This document shows, piece by piece, positions 29,581-38,300 of a stretch of DNA of 64,000 nt; positions within the stretch are counted from its first letter, which is position 1; each line of letters opens with the position of its first letter. The stretch is from positions 186,001 to 250,000 of the forward strand of contig JBGAHD010000002.1 of NCBI GenBank assembly GCA_044226395.1, given 5' to 3'. Source of the stretch: JBGAHD01 sp044226395. Its GTDB lineage: Bacteria > Pseudomonadota > Gammaproteobacteria > Xanthomonadales > Ahniellaceae. Position numbers and translations under genes: made by a program. The notes under the pieces are model-generated. The model saw only the letters and a list, made by a program, of their open reading frames with translations, searched no databases and had not been told where the DNA came from.

Positions 29581-32500
29581 GATGTTCGTCCTCGGCGCGG
29601 GCGAGCGCCTTGCCCAGGCGACGATTCGCTTCTTCGTCGCTCAAATCCTCGAGACTCGCCAGCAGGGCGTCGAGGTCCTCGTGTTCGATGTCGGCGCGGC
29701 GCGTGGCGATGGTGGCCGCGAGTTGTTCCAGGGTCGGCGCCTCGAACAGCGCGCGCAGTGGCAGCTCCACGCCGAACTGCTGCTCGATGCGCGCCAGCAG
29801 GCGCGTGGCCAGCAGCGAATGACCGCCCAGATCGAAGAAATTGTCGCGCACGTCGATGCGGCGGGTGTTGAGCAACTGCGCCCAGATCTCGACCAGGCCC
29901 TGCTCCTCGGGCGTGCGCGGCGCGATGACCGCGGTGGCGTCGCCCGCGACGAGTTCCGGCGCCGGCAGCGCGCGCCGATCGATCTTGCCGTTGGGCGTGA
30001 GCGGAAACTGCGGCAGCACGACGAAGGCGCTGGGCACCATGTAGTCGGGCAGCGCCGCGCGCAGATGATCGCGCAGGGCCGAGGTGCTCGGCGCCGCGCC
30101 GTGCGCGGTGACATAGGCGACTAGGCGCTTGTCGCCCGGACGATCCTCGCGACAATGCACCACGGCTTGATTCACCGACGCATGTTGCGCGAGCACGGTC
30201 TCGATCTCGCCGAGTTCGATGCGGAACCCGCGCAACTTGATCTGATGGTCGATGCGACCGATCACTTCGATCGTGCCATCGCGACGCCACAGCGCCAGAT
30301 CGCCAGTGCGATACAAGCGCGCGCCAGGCACGTCGCTGAAGGGTTGCGCGATGAACTTCTCGGCGGTCAGATCCGGTCGGCCGCGATAGCCGCGCGCCAA
30401 GCCCGCGCCACCGATCAGCAACTCGCCCGGCACGCCCGCCGGCAGCACCTGCATGTGCTTGTCGACGATATGGATGTCGGTGTTGTCGACGGGCTTGCCG
30501 ACGAGGATCGGGCCCGTGCCCGCATCGACGCGACACAGCGCGGAATAGACCGTGGTCTCGGTCGGGCCGTAGAGGTTCCACAACTCGTCACAGCAGGGCA
30601 TCAGGCGATCGGCGAGTTCGCGCGGCAGCGCTTCGCCGGTCGAGATGATCTTCAGGCGTCCGTTGCCGCGCCAGCCGACCTCGAGCAGCATGCGCCAAGT
30701 CGCGGGCGTGGCCTGCATCATCGTCAGCGGCGCTTCGTCGATCAGGCGACGCAGGCGCGCGCCGTCGCGCGCGGTTTCGCGATCGACCAGCAGAATGCGC
30801 GCGCCCACCGTCAGCGGCAGCACCAACTCGAACAAGGCGATGTCGAACGACAGCGTGCTGATCGCGCACAAGGTGTCGCGATCGTTCATGCCCGGCGCGC
30901 GCGCGACCGAGCGCAGCAGGTTCACGGCCGATTGCTGCGAGATCTCCACGCCCTTGGGCTTGCCGGTCGAACCGGACGTGAAGATCACATAGGCCAAGTC
31001 TTCCGGCTGCGCGCCATCGCTCGGCGCGCGTTCGGCGTTGGCGTCGAGCGCGGCGTCGGCATCGATCAGCACCACGTTGTCGCTGCCCGGCGGCAGACTG
31101 GCCACGAGGTCGCGCGTCGTCAGCACCGCGCGCGCTTGCGCCATCTCCAGCATGTAGGCCAAGCGATCGGCCGGATAACTCGGATCTAGCGGCACGTACG
31201 CCGCGCCAGCCTTGGCGATGCCGAGCAGGCCCGCGACCATCTCGATCGTGCGATCGACATACAGACCGACCAGATCGCCTCGACGCACGCCAGCGGCGCG
31301 CAGCGCGTGCGCGGCCTGATTGGCGCGGCGATCGAGTTCGCGATAGCTCAAGTCACGGCCGGCGAAACTCAGCGCGATCGCCTCCGGCGTGCGCGCCACT
31401 TGCGCTTCCACCAGGGCGGCGATCGTGCGATCGCGCGGCAGTTCGCGCGCAGTGTCGTTCCAGCGCGCCAGCTCCGCGCGCTCGGCGGCGGTGAGCAAGG
31501 GCAGCGCGGCGATCGGCGTGGTCGGCGCGCGCGCGGCGGCATCGAGCAAGGTGATCAAGTGACCGGCGAGGCGCTCGATGCGCTCGGCGTCGAACAAATC
31601 GGCGTTGTACTGAATCAGCAATTCGCGCGGACAATGCTGATTGATGAAGAACGACAAGTCGGATTGCGACGTCGGCGGCGCGATCTCGGTCAGGTGCGCG
31701 TAGTCGACGTCGAGTCCGGAGAACGCGATGTCGTGATCCGGGAAGTTCTGGAAGAAGAACAGCACCTGCGCCAGCGGCGTGTGACTGGCCGAGCGCGGCA
31801 GGCGCAGGGCCTCGAGCACACGATCGAGCGGCGCGTCGGCGTTCTCCATCGCGCCGAGCACGCGCGATCGCGCGCGCGCGATCATGTCGGCGAAGGTCGG
31901 CTCGCCCTCGAAGGTGGCGCGCACCGCGAGTGTATTGACGAAGAAGCCGACCACCGACTCCAGCTCCACGCGCGCGCGACCGGCCACGCCCATGCCGATG
32001 ACGATGTCATCCTGTCCGGTGTAACGCGCGAGCAGACTCTGCACCGCGGCGAGAAAGACCATCGACAGCGTCGCCTGATGGTCGCGCGCGACGCGTTCGA
32101 GCGTTTCATAAATCGGCGCGGGCACTTCGCCACGCCACAGCGCGCCGCGAAATGCATTGACGGCGGGACGCGAGCGATCGGCCGGCAGGTCGAGCACGGA
32201 TGGCGCGCCGGCCAGTTGTTCCTTCCAGTAGTCGATCTGCGGCTGCAGCGCCTCGTCGTTGAGCGTCTCGGCCTGCCACAGCGCGACGTCGGCGATCTGC
32301 AGCGTGATCTCGGGCAGACGCGCGCGCGCGGCCGCGAGATCGCCGCCGTCGTGCAAGGTGTTGTACGCGGTCTGCAATTCCATCTGCAGCGCGGTCAGCG
32401 ACCAGCCATCGATGGCGATGTGGTGAAAGGTCAGCACGAACAGATGCAGTTCGGGCGTGACTTCGATCAGGCAGGCACGCAGCATTGGCGCGCGGCTCAA

Positions 32501-32941
32501 ATCGAAGGGACGCGCGGTCTCTTCGCGTGCCAGCGTGAGCGCGCGCGCGCGACGCGCGGTTAGATCCACGCCTTCGGCGCGCGCCTGACGCCAAGGCACG
32601 GCGGCCTCGGCGGCGATCACTTGTCGCGGCTCGCCGTCATCGGCGCGAAACGCGGTGCGCAGCGACTCGTGGCGATCGACCAGCAATTGCGTGGCCGCGC
32701 GCAAACTTTCGACATCGAGCGCGCCGCCCAGCCACAGACCGATCGGCGAGTTGTACGCGGCCATGCCCGGCATCAGCAGATCGAGCACCCACAGACGGCG
32801 TTGTCCGAACGTCAGGGGAATTTTCTCGGGCCGCGGTCGCGCCGCGATGCGCTGCGCGCCGCGCTTGGCCGCCGCCAGCTGCCGCAGCAACTCGCGCTTG
32901 GCCGGCGACAGTTCCGCGATGCGCTGATCGATATCGCTCAT
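29573..32941 (-). CDS. NRPS module 1: C-A-T, chain-initiating
   Basis: 1122 residues from the ATG at 32941 (GAGG about 10 nt upstream). The condensation domain (about 42-475) has HHIAIDG at 173-179. The adenylation domain (about 505-995) has TSGSTGKPKG at 655-664, and Lys986 in NGKIDRR. The carrier Ser1042 is in LGGHS. The pocket code by alignment to GrsA is D-I-F-Q-I-T-L-V-Y-K, on the same scaffold as module 2 but changed at five positions, so I do not predict a residue. It is the first gene of the operon yet begins with a condensation domain, which normally means the chain starts with an acyl group or another carboxylic acid from elsewhere (lipoinitiation), unless that domain is silent. The C-terminal ~30 residues are charged, possibly for docking. 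Confidence 0.93.
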
Positions 32942-33011
32942 GAACAACAATCCTCGACGCCACGCGCGTGCGCGCTGCGCCCAAAGCCGTGATCGAAATC
33001 TAGAGAGTGTC

Positions 33012-33030
33012 TCGGTCCAGAACGGACCGA
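33012..33030. promoter_or_regulatory. Palindrome upstream of the NRPS operon
   Basis: TCGGTCCAGAACGGACCGA: perfect 7-bp arms with a 5-bp spacer, 71 bp before the first NRPS start and next to an AT-richer stretch. Probably an operator; the cognate regulator is not in the immediate neighbourhood. Confidence 0.5.
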
Positions 33031-33395
33031 TTACGAATTAGTAGCGACGAAACTATCGCTCATCAGCGCGCTCCATTCGCGGTTTCGCGTCCCTGTCAGA
33101 TGCGTCGTCGTGGTGTCGATGCGGGCGCGAGTCTCCGCGCCCCTTCACGCAATGTCAACCGAGTAAGCAACGCTGGCATCATCAAGTAAGCGGCGCTAAC
33201 TGTCTTGCGCCCGCGTGCTTTACGAAGCAGGATTGCACGCCATTTCACGTCTGAATGTGACTCACTCGTCACGTCGACGGGCGCGACAGTGATACTTATC
33301 GTCCGCGTGCCGGTGCGCGCGCTCGGACGTTTGACGGATCGACACCACGCCAGGGAAGCGTTGAAAGCCATGCGAATGATCACCTACCATCGCCG

Positions 33396-33410
33396 GCCGC
33401 GAATCGCGGC
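33396..33410. promoter_or_regulatory. Palindrome upstream of the aldolase gene
   Basis: GCCGCG-AAT-CGCGGC, perfect 6-bp arms, about 35 bp before the aldolase start and just ahead of TATAAA. It could be an operator or a small hairpin; GC-rich chance palindromes are common here. Confidence 0.3.
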
Positions 33411-33445
33411 GTCCGGTCTATAAACGCGCTTGAGTGATGGAACGC

Positions 33446-34465
33446 ATGAGCGACTCGATCGACGCCCTCGTGAACTTGTCCGCGCGCCTCGGCGCGGATC
33501 CGCTGCTGGTACAAGGCGGCGGCGGCAACACGTCGATCAAGCGCGATGGCCAGTTGTGGGTCAAGGCTTCCGGCGCGTGGCTAATGCACGCGCGCGAGCG
33601 CGACATCTTCGCGCGCTTGCCGCTGGAAGAAACGCGCGCGCTGGTGCGGCGCGATGGTGGCGAGACCGAGCTCGCGCGTCGCCACGCGCAAGGTGGCCTG
33701 CGACCTTCGATCGAAACCTCATTGCATGCCTTGCTGCCCCACGCCGTGGTGTTGCACGTGCATTCGGTCAATACGATCGCGCACGCGGTCCGCGCGAACG
33801 CGCAAGCGCTGCTGTCGCGAAAGCTCGAAGGTTTGCGTTGGGCGCTGGTGCCGTATCGTCGGCCGGGTTGGCCGCTGACCGAGGCCATGATGGATGTGCT
33901 CGCCAGCTTCGACACGCCGCCGGATGTGTTGGTGTTGGCCAATCATGGCCTAGTGGTCGGCGCCGAGAGTTGCGCCGAAGCCGAGCGCTTGCTGCATGAC
34001 GTTGAGCAGCGTCTCGCCTTGCCCGCGCGACCCGCGCAGGTTCCCGCGCCCGACGCGATCGACGCCATCGCCGAACACGGTTGGCGCGCGCCGACGTCGT
34101 CCGAAGTCCACGCGATCGCCACCGACGCGGTGACGCTCACGATCGCGCGCGCGGGCGTGCTGTATCCCGATCACGTGGTGTTTCTTGGCGCGCAAGCGCA
34201 GGAATTGCGCCCTGGCGAGCGGGTGGGCGAGGCTCTGGCGCGCGCACGCGATATCGCACCGCGCTATCTGATCGCGCCGAACCTGGGCGTGCTGGTGGCG
34301 CCCGACATCAGCGCCGGCGCCGAGGCCATGCTCGAATGCCTGTCCCTCGTGGGCCGGCGCTTAGATGCCAGTGACGCGATTTGCTATTTGCACGATGACC
34401 AGATCATGGCCCTCGTGCATTGGGAAGCCGAGGCCTACCGACGCGCGCGCGCGGTCGGGGCCTGA
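33446..34465 (+). CDS. Class II aldolase/adducin family protein
   Basis: 339 residues from the ATG at 33446 (GGA 4 nt upstream; an ATG at 33437 is an alternative). The N-terminus reads 'LGADPLLVQGGGGNTSIK' and 'LWVKASGAWL', the substrate-phosphate region of class II aldolases. Zn ligands are suggested by 'VVLHVHSVNTIAH' and 'LANHGLVVGA'. The second half ('GVLYPDHVVFLGAQAQEL', 'NLGVLVAPDISAGAEAMLEC') matches the longer subfamily that in other species is fused to a short-chain dehydrogenase; here the dehydrogenase is absent. These enzymes make or split hydroxy-acid or sugar phosphates, or epimerise them. As the first gene of the glycan island it may make a short-chain polyol or sugar precursor. 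Confidence 0.85.
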   Translation: MSDSIDALVNLSARLGADPLLVQGGGGNTSIKRDGQLWVKASGAWLMHARERDIFARLPLEETRALVRRDGGETELARRHAQGGLRPSIETSLHALLPHAVVLHVHSVNTIAHAVRANAQALLSRKLEGLRWALVPYRRPGWPLTEAMMDVLASFDTPPDVLVLANHGLVVGAESCAEAERLLHDVEQRLALPARPAQVPAPDAIDAIAEHGWRAPTSSEVHAIATDAVTLTIARAGVLYPDHVVFLGAQAQELRPGERVGEALARARDIAPRYLIAPNLGVLVAPDISAGAEAMLECLSLVGRRLDASDAICYLHDDQIMALVHWEAEAYRRARAVGA

Positions 34466-34496
34466 GCGGCGAGTTCACGCAGGGAGCGCGGCGACG

Positions 34497-36197
34497 GTGC
34501 AGATCATCATCCCCATGTCAGGCTTCGGCGAACGCTTTCGCCGCGCCGGCTATCGCGAGCCCAAGGCCCTGATCGAGATCGAGGGCAAGCCGATCATCGC
34601 GCACGTGATCGACCTGTTCCCAGGCGCGCGCGATTTGATCTTCGTGTGCAACCAGGATCATCTGGACGACCCCGCGTTCGCCATGGCCGAGACGATTCGT
34701 CGCCATTGCCCGGACGCGCGCATCGTCGGCATCGCCCCACACAAGCTCGGTCCCGTCAACGCGGTGATGCAGGCGATCGACGTGCTCGATCCGGAACAGC
34801 CGGTGATCGTGAACTACTGCGATTTCTCCTGCTATTGGGATTACGCCGCGTTTGTCCGGCAGGTCGAGAGCACGCGCTGCGATGGCGCGATCGCCTGCTA
34901 CACCGGCTTTCACCCGCACATGATGGGCTCGACCAACTACGCCTATGTGCGCGTGGATGGTCAGCGCGTGCTGGAGATTCAAGAGAAGCAGCCCTACACC
35001 ACCGAGCCGATGCGCGAGTACGCGTCCAGCGGCACGTACTACTTTCGCAGCGCGCGGCTGATGCGCGAATGCTTCGAGCGCACGATGGCGCGACCAGAAC
35101 TCGCGCTCAATGGCGAGTACTACGTCAGCCTCGCCTATCGCCCCTTGCTCGAGGACGGCGGTCAGGTGCTGGTGCACGAGATCGAGCATTTCATGCAGTG
35201 GGGCACGCCGCAGGATCTGGCCGAGTATCGCTATTGGTCGGATACCTTTCGCGCGCTCGGCGACCGTCGCCGCGATCGCCAATCGCCGGCGCAGGCGGGC
35301 ACGGTGTTGATTCCCATGGCGGGCCTGGGCAGTCGCTTCGTGGCTGAAGGCTATGCGCGGCCCAAGCCGCTGCTGCCCGTGTCGGGCGAACCGATGGTGG
35401 TGCAGGCCGCGCGCGATCTGCCCGAGCCCGCGCAACGCGTCTTCATTCAACGCCGCGATCTTGCGGGCGCGTCGCAGATCGCCGAGACGCTGCGTCAGCG
35501 CTTCACGCATTGTCAGGTGATCGAACTCGAGCAAGCGACCGATGGTCAGGCGCGCACGTGTTTGCTCGGACTGACCGATGTCGATCTGACCTTGCCCTTG
35601 ACCATTGGCGCCTGCGACAACGGCGCGATTTATGATCCGCGCGCGTTCCGCGCGCTGTTCGACGACCCGGAAGTCGACGTGATCGTGTGGGCCGCGCGCG
35701 GTTATCCCGGCGCGCAACGACGTCCGCAGCAGTATGGCTGGATCGACGCGGACGAGAAGGGCCGGATTCGCGCCGTCTCGGTCAAGCAGCCGCTGGCCGA
35801 TCCCGCGCGCGACCCCATCGTCATCGGCACATTCACCTTTCGACGCGGCAGTGATTTCGTCGCGGCCGCCACCGCCATGATCGAGCGCGACGGTCGCGTC
35901 AATGGCGAGTTCTACGTCGACACCTGCATCAACGACGCCGTGGCCCTGGGCTTGCGCTGTCGCGTGTTCGAGGTCGAGCACTATCTGTGCTGGGGCACGC
36001 CGGCCGATCTGCGCGGCTTCGAATACTGGCAATCGTGTTTTCACAAATGGGACGCGCATCCCTATCGGCTCGAGCGCGATCGACGCGTGTCGGCCGAGGC
36101 GCTGGCCGAACTCGAAGGCCGCGCGCGCGTTCGTCGCGCGTCGGCATCGTCGACGCCGCGTTCCTCTACCCCGCGACCGCGAGGAGTGTCCGCATGA
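34497..36197 (+). CDS. Tandem nucleotidyltransferase (two NTP_transferase domains)
   Basis: 566 residues from a GTG at 34497, chosen because the product then begins VQIIIPMSGFGERFRRAG and AGGGAG lies upstream. Two complete nucleotidyltransferase domains are present in tandem: one from residue 1 with G-x-G-E-R-F and 'REPKALIEIEGKPI', the other from about 270 with 'VLIPMAGLGSRF' and 'ARPKPLLPVSGEPM'. Both end in a similar segment ('HFMQWGTPQDLAEYRYW' and 'HYLCWGTPADLRGFEYWQ'), so the gene is an internal duplication. Such enzymes activate sugar or polyol phosphates as NDP or CDP esters. Two active units could make two activated intermediates or form an internal dimer. The stop overlaps the methyltransferase start (ATGA). 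Confidence 0.85.
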   Translation: MQIIIPMSGFGERFRRAGYREPKALIEIEGKPIIAHVIDLFPGARDLIFVCNQDHLDDPAFAMAETIRRHCPDARIVGIAPHKLGPVNAVMQAIDVLDPEQPVIVNYCDFSCYWDYAAFVRQVESTRCDGAIACYTGFHPHMMGSTNYAYVRVDGQRVLEIQEKQPYTTEPMREYASSGTYYFRSARLMRECFERTMARPELALNGEYYVSLAYRPLLEDGGQVLVHEIEHFMQWGTPQDLAEYRYWSDTFRALGDRRRDRQSPAQAGTVLIPMAGLGSRFVAEGYARPKPLLPVSGEPMVVQAARDLPEPAQRVFIQRRDLAGASQIAETLRQRFTHCQVIELEQATDGQARTCLLGLTDVDLTLPLTIGACDNGAIYDPRAFRALFDDPEVDVIVWAARGYPGAQRRPQQYGWIDADEKGRIRAVSVKQPLADPARDPIVIGTFTFRRGSDFVAAATAMIERDGRVNGEFYVDTCINDAVALGLRCRVFEVEHYLCWGTPADLRGFEYWQSCFHKWDAHPYRLERDRRVSAEALAELEGRARVRRASASSTPRSSTPRPRGVSA

Positions 36198-37000
36198 TCC
36201 TGCCACGCACGTATTTCCCGATCCGCAATCACGGGCGTCTGGGCCTGGAAGGCGATGTCACGGCGGCGCGCGAGCGCTTCATCAACGAGCGGCCGCGCAA
36301 TCTCGAATTCCTGCTGCGCAAGCGCTACGAGTGGATGAATGCGTGGCTGGAACCGGGCCGTCGCGCGGTGGAGTTCGGCGCGGGTTCGGGCCTGAGTCGC
36401 TTCTTCCTGCGCCACGATAATTTGATTCTGACTGACGTCGAGCCGCATCCGTGGATCGACGAAGTGGCCGACGCGCTCGATCCGCCGTTCGCCGATGGCT
36501 CGATCGACGTGGTGATCGTCAGTCACATGGTGCATCACCTGGCGAGCCCGCTGCGCTTCTTCGAGAAGCTGCATCGCAAGCTCAAGCCCGATGGTCTGGT
36601 GCTGATCCAGGAGATCAACACCTGCTTTCTGACGCGTCTGGCCTTGCGCGTGGCGCGGCACGAAGGCTGGTCGTACAACGTCGATGTGTTTGATCGCCGC
36701 ACGGTGGCCAATGATCCGGGCGATCCGTGGTCGGCCAATTGCGCGATTCCCCAGCTGCTGTTTCGCGACAACGCGGAGTTCGAGCGGCGCGTGCCCGGCT
36801 ATCGCGTCGAGCACAACTCGCTCAATGAATGCCTGATCTTTCTCGCCTCGGGCGGCGTGGTGGTGCGCAGTTGGGCACCGGCGCTGGGCACGACGGGCCT
36901 GCGCGCGATCGACGCGATCGACCGCGCCCTGGTCGCGATCGCGCCGCGCGTGTTCGCGATGGGCCGTTCGGTGGTGTTGCGGCGCACGGAGCGACCGTGA
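36194..37000 (+). CDS. Class I SAM-dependent methyltransferase
   Basis: 268 residues from the ATG at 36194 (GAGGAG 8 nt upstream, overlapping the previous stop). SAM motif I is 'AVEFGAGSGLSRFF' (near 59-72), followed by 'LILTDVEPHPW' and the post-motif 'DVVIVSHMVHHLASPLRFF', then 'LKPDGLVLIQEIN'. This is the Methyltransf_11 layout. The N-terminus 'ILPRTYFPIRNHGRLGLEGD' and the later 'NSLNECLIFLASGGV' are not standard, so the acceptor may be unusual. By context it may methylate the sugar, polyol or lipid-linked intermediate of the glycan pathway. The next gene starts with GTG overlapping the stop (GTGA). Confidence 0.85.
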   Translation: MILPRTYFPIRNHGRLGLEGDVTAARERFINERPRNLEFLLRKRYEWMNAWLEPGRRAVEFGAGSGLSRFFLRHDNLILTDVEPHPWIDEVADALDPPFADGSIDVVIVSHMVHHLASPLRFFEKLHRKLKPDGLVLIQEINTCFLTRLALRVARHEGWSYNVDVFDRRTVANDPGDPWSANCAIPQLLFRDNAEFERRVPGYRVEHNSLNECLIFLASGGVVVRSWAPALGTTGLRAIDAIDRALVAIAPRVFAMGRSVVLRRTERP

Positions 37001-37704
37001 CCGCGATTCGTCTGAGCCTCGTCATCCCTTGCTACAACGAGTCGCGCAATCTGCCGCTGCTCGTGGCGCGGCTGCGCGAGCGGTTCACGCGCGAGGATGT
37101 CGAGGTGATCCTGGTCGACAACGGCTCGACCGATGATTCGCCCGCGCGTCTGCGCGAGTTACTGGCCGACGCGCCGCGCGTGCGCTCGGTGCGCGTCGAC
37201 GTCAATCAGGGCTACGGCTTCGGCATCTTGAGTGGGCTGCGCGCGGCGCGTGGTGAGTGGCTCGGCTGGACGCATGCGGATCTGCAGACCGATCCGGCCG
37301 ACGCCTTGGCGGCGCTGGAACTGTTTGAGCGTTCGCCCGATCCCAAGCGTTTGTTCGTCAAGGGTCGACGTCATGGCCGACCGGCGGGCGATGTGTTGTT
37401 CACCGTCGGCATGTCGGTGTTCGAGACCTTGCTGCTGCGTCGAGGGCTGTGGGACATCAATGCGCAGCCCACGGTGTTCCCGCGCGCGTTCTTCGAAAGC
37501 TGGCGCGAGCCGCCACAGGACTTCGCGCTTGATCTGTTCGCGTATTACCAGGCGCTGGCCGCGGGCCTGCGCGTGGCGCGCGTGCCGGTGCGCTTCGGCG
37601 AGCGCGCGCATGGCGTGTCGCACTGGAACGTGAACTGGCGCGCGAAGGCGCGCTTCATCCGCCGCACCATGCAATACAGCCTGCGCCTGCGTCGGCAACT
37701 GTGA
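36997..37704 (+). CDS. Family 2 glycosyltransferase (GT-A)
   Basis: 235 residues from a GTG at 36997, with CGGAG about 7 nt upstream. The protein opens 'LSLVIPCYNESRNLPLLV', has 'VEVILVDNGSTDDSPARL', and carries the 'WTHADLQTDPADAL' metal-binding segment characteristic of GT2 enzymes of the dolichol-phosphate-mannose-synthase type. There are no membrane helices, so it is soluble or peripheral. It probably transfers a sugar to a polyprenyl phosphate or nascent glycan, feeding the GT-C-like membrane proteins downstream that would use lipid-linked donors. It overlaps the preceding gene and is followed at once by the GDPD-like gene. Confidence 0.88.
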   Translation: MTAIRLSLVIPCYNESRNLPLLVARLRERFTREDVEVILVDNGSTDDSPARLRELLADAPRVRSVRVDVNQGYGFGILSGLRAARGEWLGWTHADLQTDPADALAALELFERSPDPKRLFVKGRRHGRPAGDVLFTVGMSVFETLLLRRGLWDINAQPTVFPRAFFESWREPPQDFALDLFAYYQALAAGLRVARVPVRFGERAHGVSHWNVNWRAKARFIRRTMQYSLRLRRQL

Positions 37705-37712
37705 GCCCACCG

Positions 37713-38300
37713 ATGATCATCGTTCGCCATCGCCGCAATACCGCCGCGGAACTGCGCGCCACCGACACGAGCTTCGGCATCGAGGTCGATATCCGCAGTC
37801 GCGGGCGCAATCTCATCGTTCATCACGATGCCTTCGCCGAGGGTGAGTTGCTGGAGACTTGGCTGGCGGACTATCGGCATCGACTGCTGATCCTCAACGT
37901 CAAGGAGGAAGGGCTCGAGGATCGTCTGCTGGAATTGATGCGCGAGCGCGGCATCGATGAGTTCTTCTTCCTCGATCAGTCCTTTCCGTTTTTGGTGCGC
38001 ACGGCGCGACGCGGTGAGTCGCGCTGCGCGGTGCGCGTGAGCGAGTACGAGTCGATCGACACGGCCCTGTCGCTCGCGGGTCGCGTGCGTTGGGTCTGGG
38101 TCGATTGCTTCACGCGCTTTCCGCTCAAGCGCGAGCAGGCCGAGCGGCTCCGCACGGCCGGCTTCAAACTGTGTCTGGTCTCGCCCGAGCTGCAAGGTCG
38201 CCAGGCCAGCGAGGAGATTCCCGCGCTGCGCGCCCTGCTCGCGCGCGAAGGCATCGTCGCCGATGCCGTGTGCACCAAGGAAACCGCGTTGTGGCGATGA
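37713..38300 (+). CDS. Small glycerophosphodiester phosphodiesterase-like protein
   Basis: 195 residues from the ATG at 37713 (GAG about 7 nt upstream); a GTG at 37701 overlapping the previous stop is an alternative. The opening 'MIIVRHRRNTAAELRATDTS' carries the His-Arg and N-T of the GDPD motif, followed by 'FGIEVDIRS' (E-x-D metal site) and 'LIVHHDAF' with the second catalytic His. The rest of the TIM barrel is shorter than in GlpQ/UgpQ (about 250-350 residues). It may hydrolyse a phosphodiester, or may have been recruited as an isomerase or binding protein. Its place among nucleotidyltransferase and kinase genes points to a glycerol-phosphate- or polyol-phosphate-type intermediate. The stop overlaps the next ATG (ATGA). 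Confidence 0.75.
   Translation: MIIVRHRRNTAAELRATDTSFGIEVDIRSRGRNLIVHHDAFAEGELLETWLADYRHRLLILNVKEEGLEDRLLELMRERGIDEFFFLDQSFPFLVRTARRGESRCAVRVSEYESIDTALSLAGRVRWVWVDCFTRFPLKREQAERLRTAGFKLCLVSPELQGRQASEEIPALRALLAREGIVADAVCTKETALWR

Larger units (their letters stand above)
32942..33445. other. Divergent regulatory region between the NRPS and glycan islands
   Basis: About 500 bp without a believable gene. AT content rises around 33031-33060, where a minus-strand promoter for the NRPS operon is likely, close to the palindrome at 33012-33030. A second palindrome lies at 33396-33410, and TATAAA occurs at 33419-33424, 22 bp before the aldolase start, though without a good -35 partner. No regulator gene is next to either operon. 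Confidence 0.5.
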
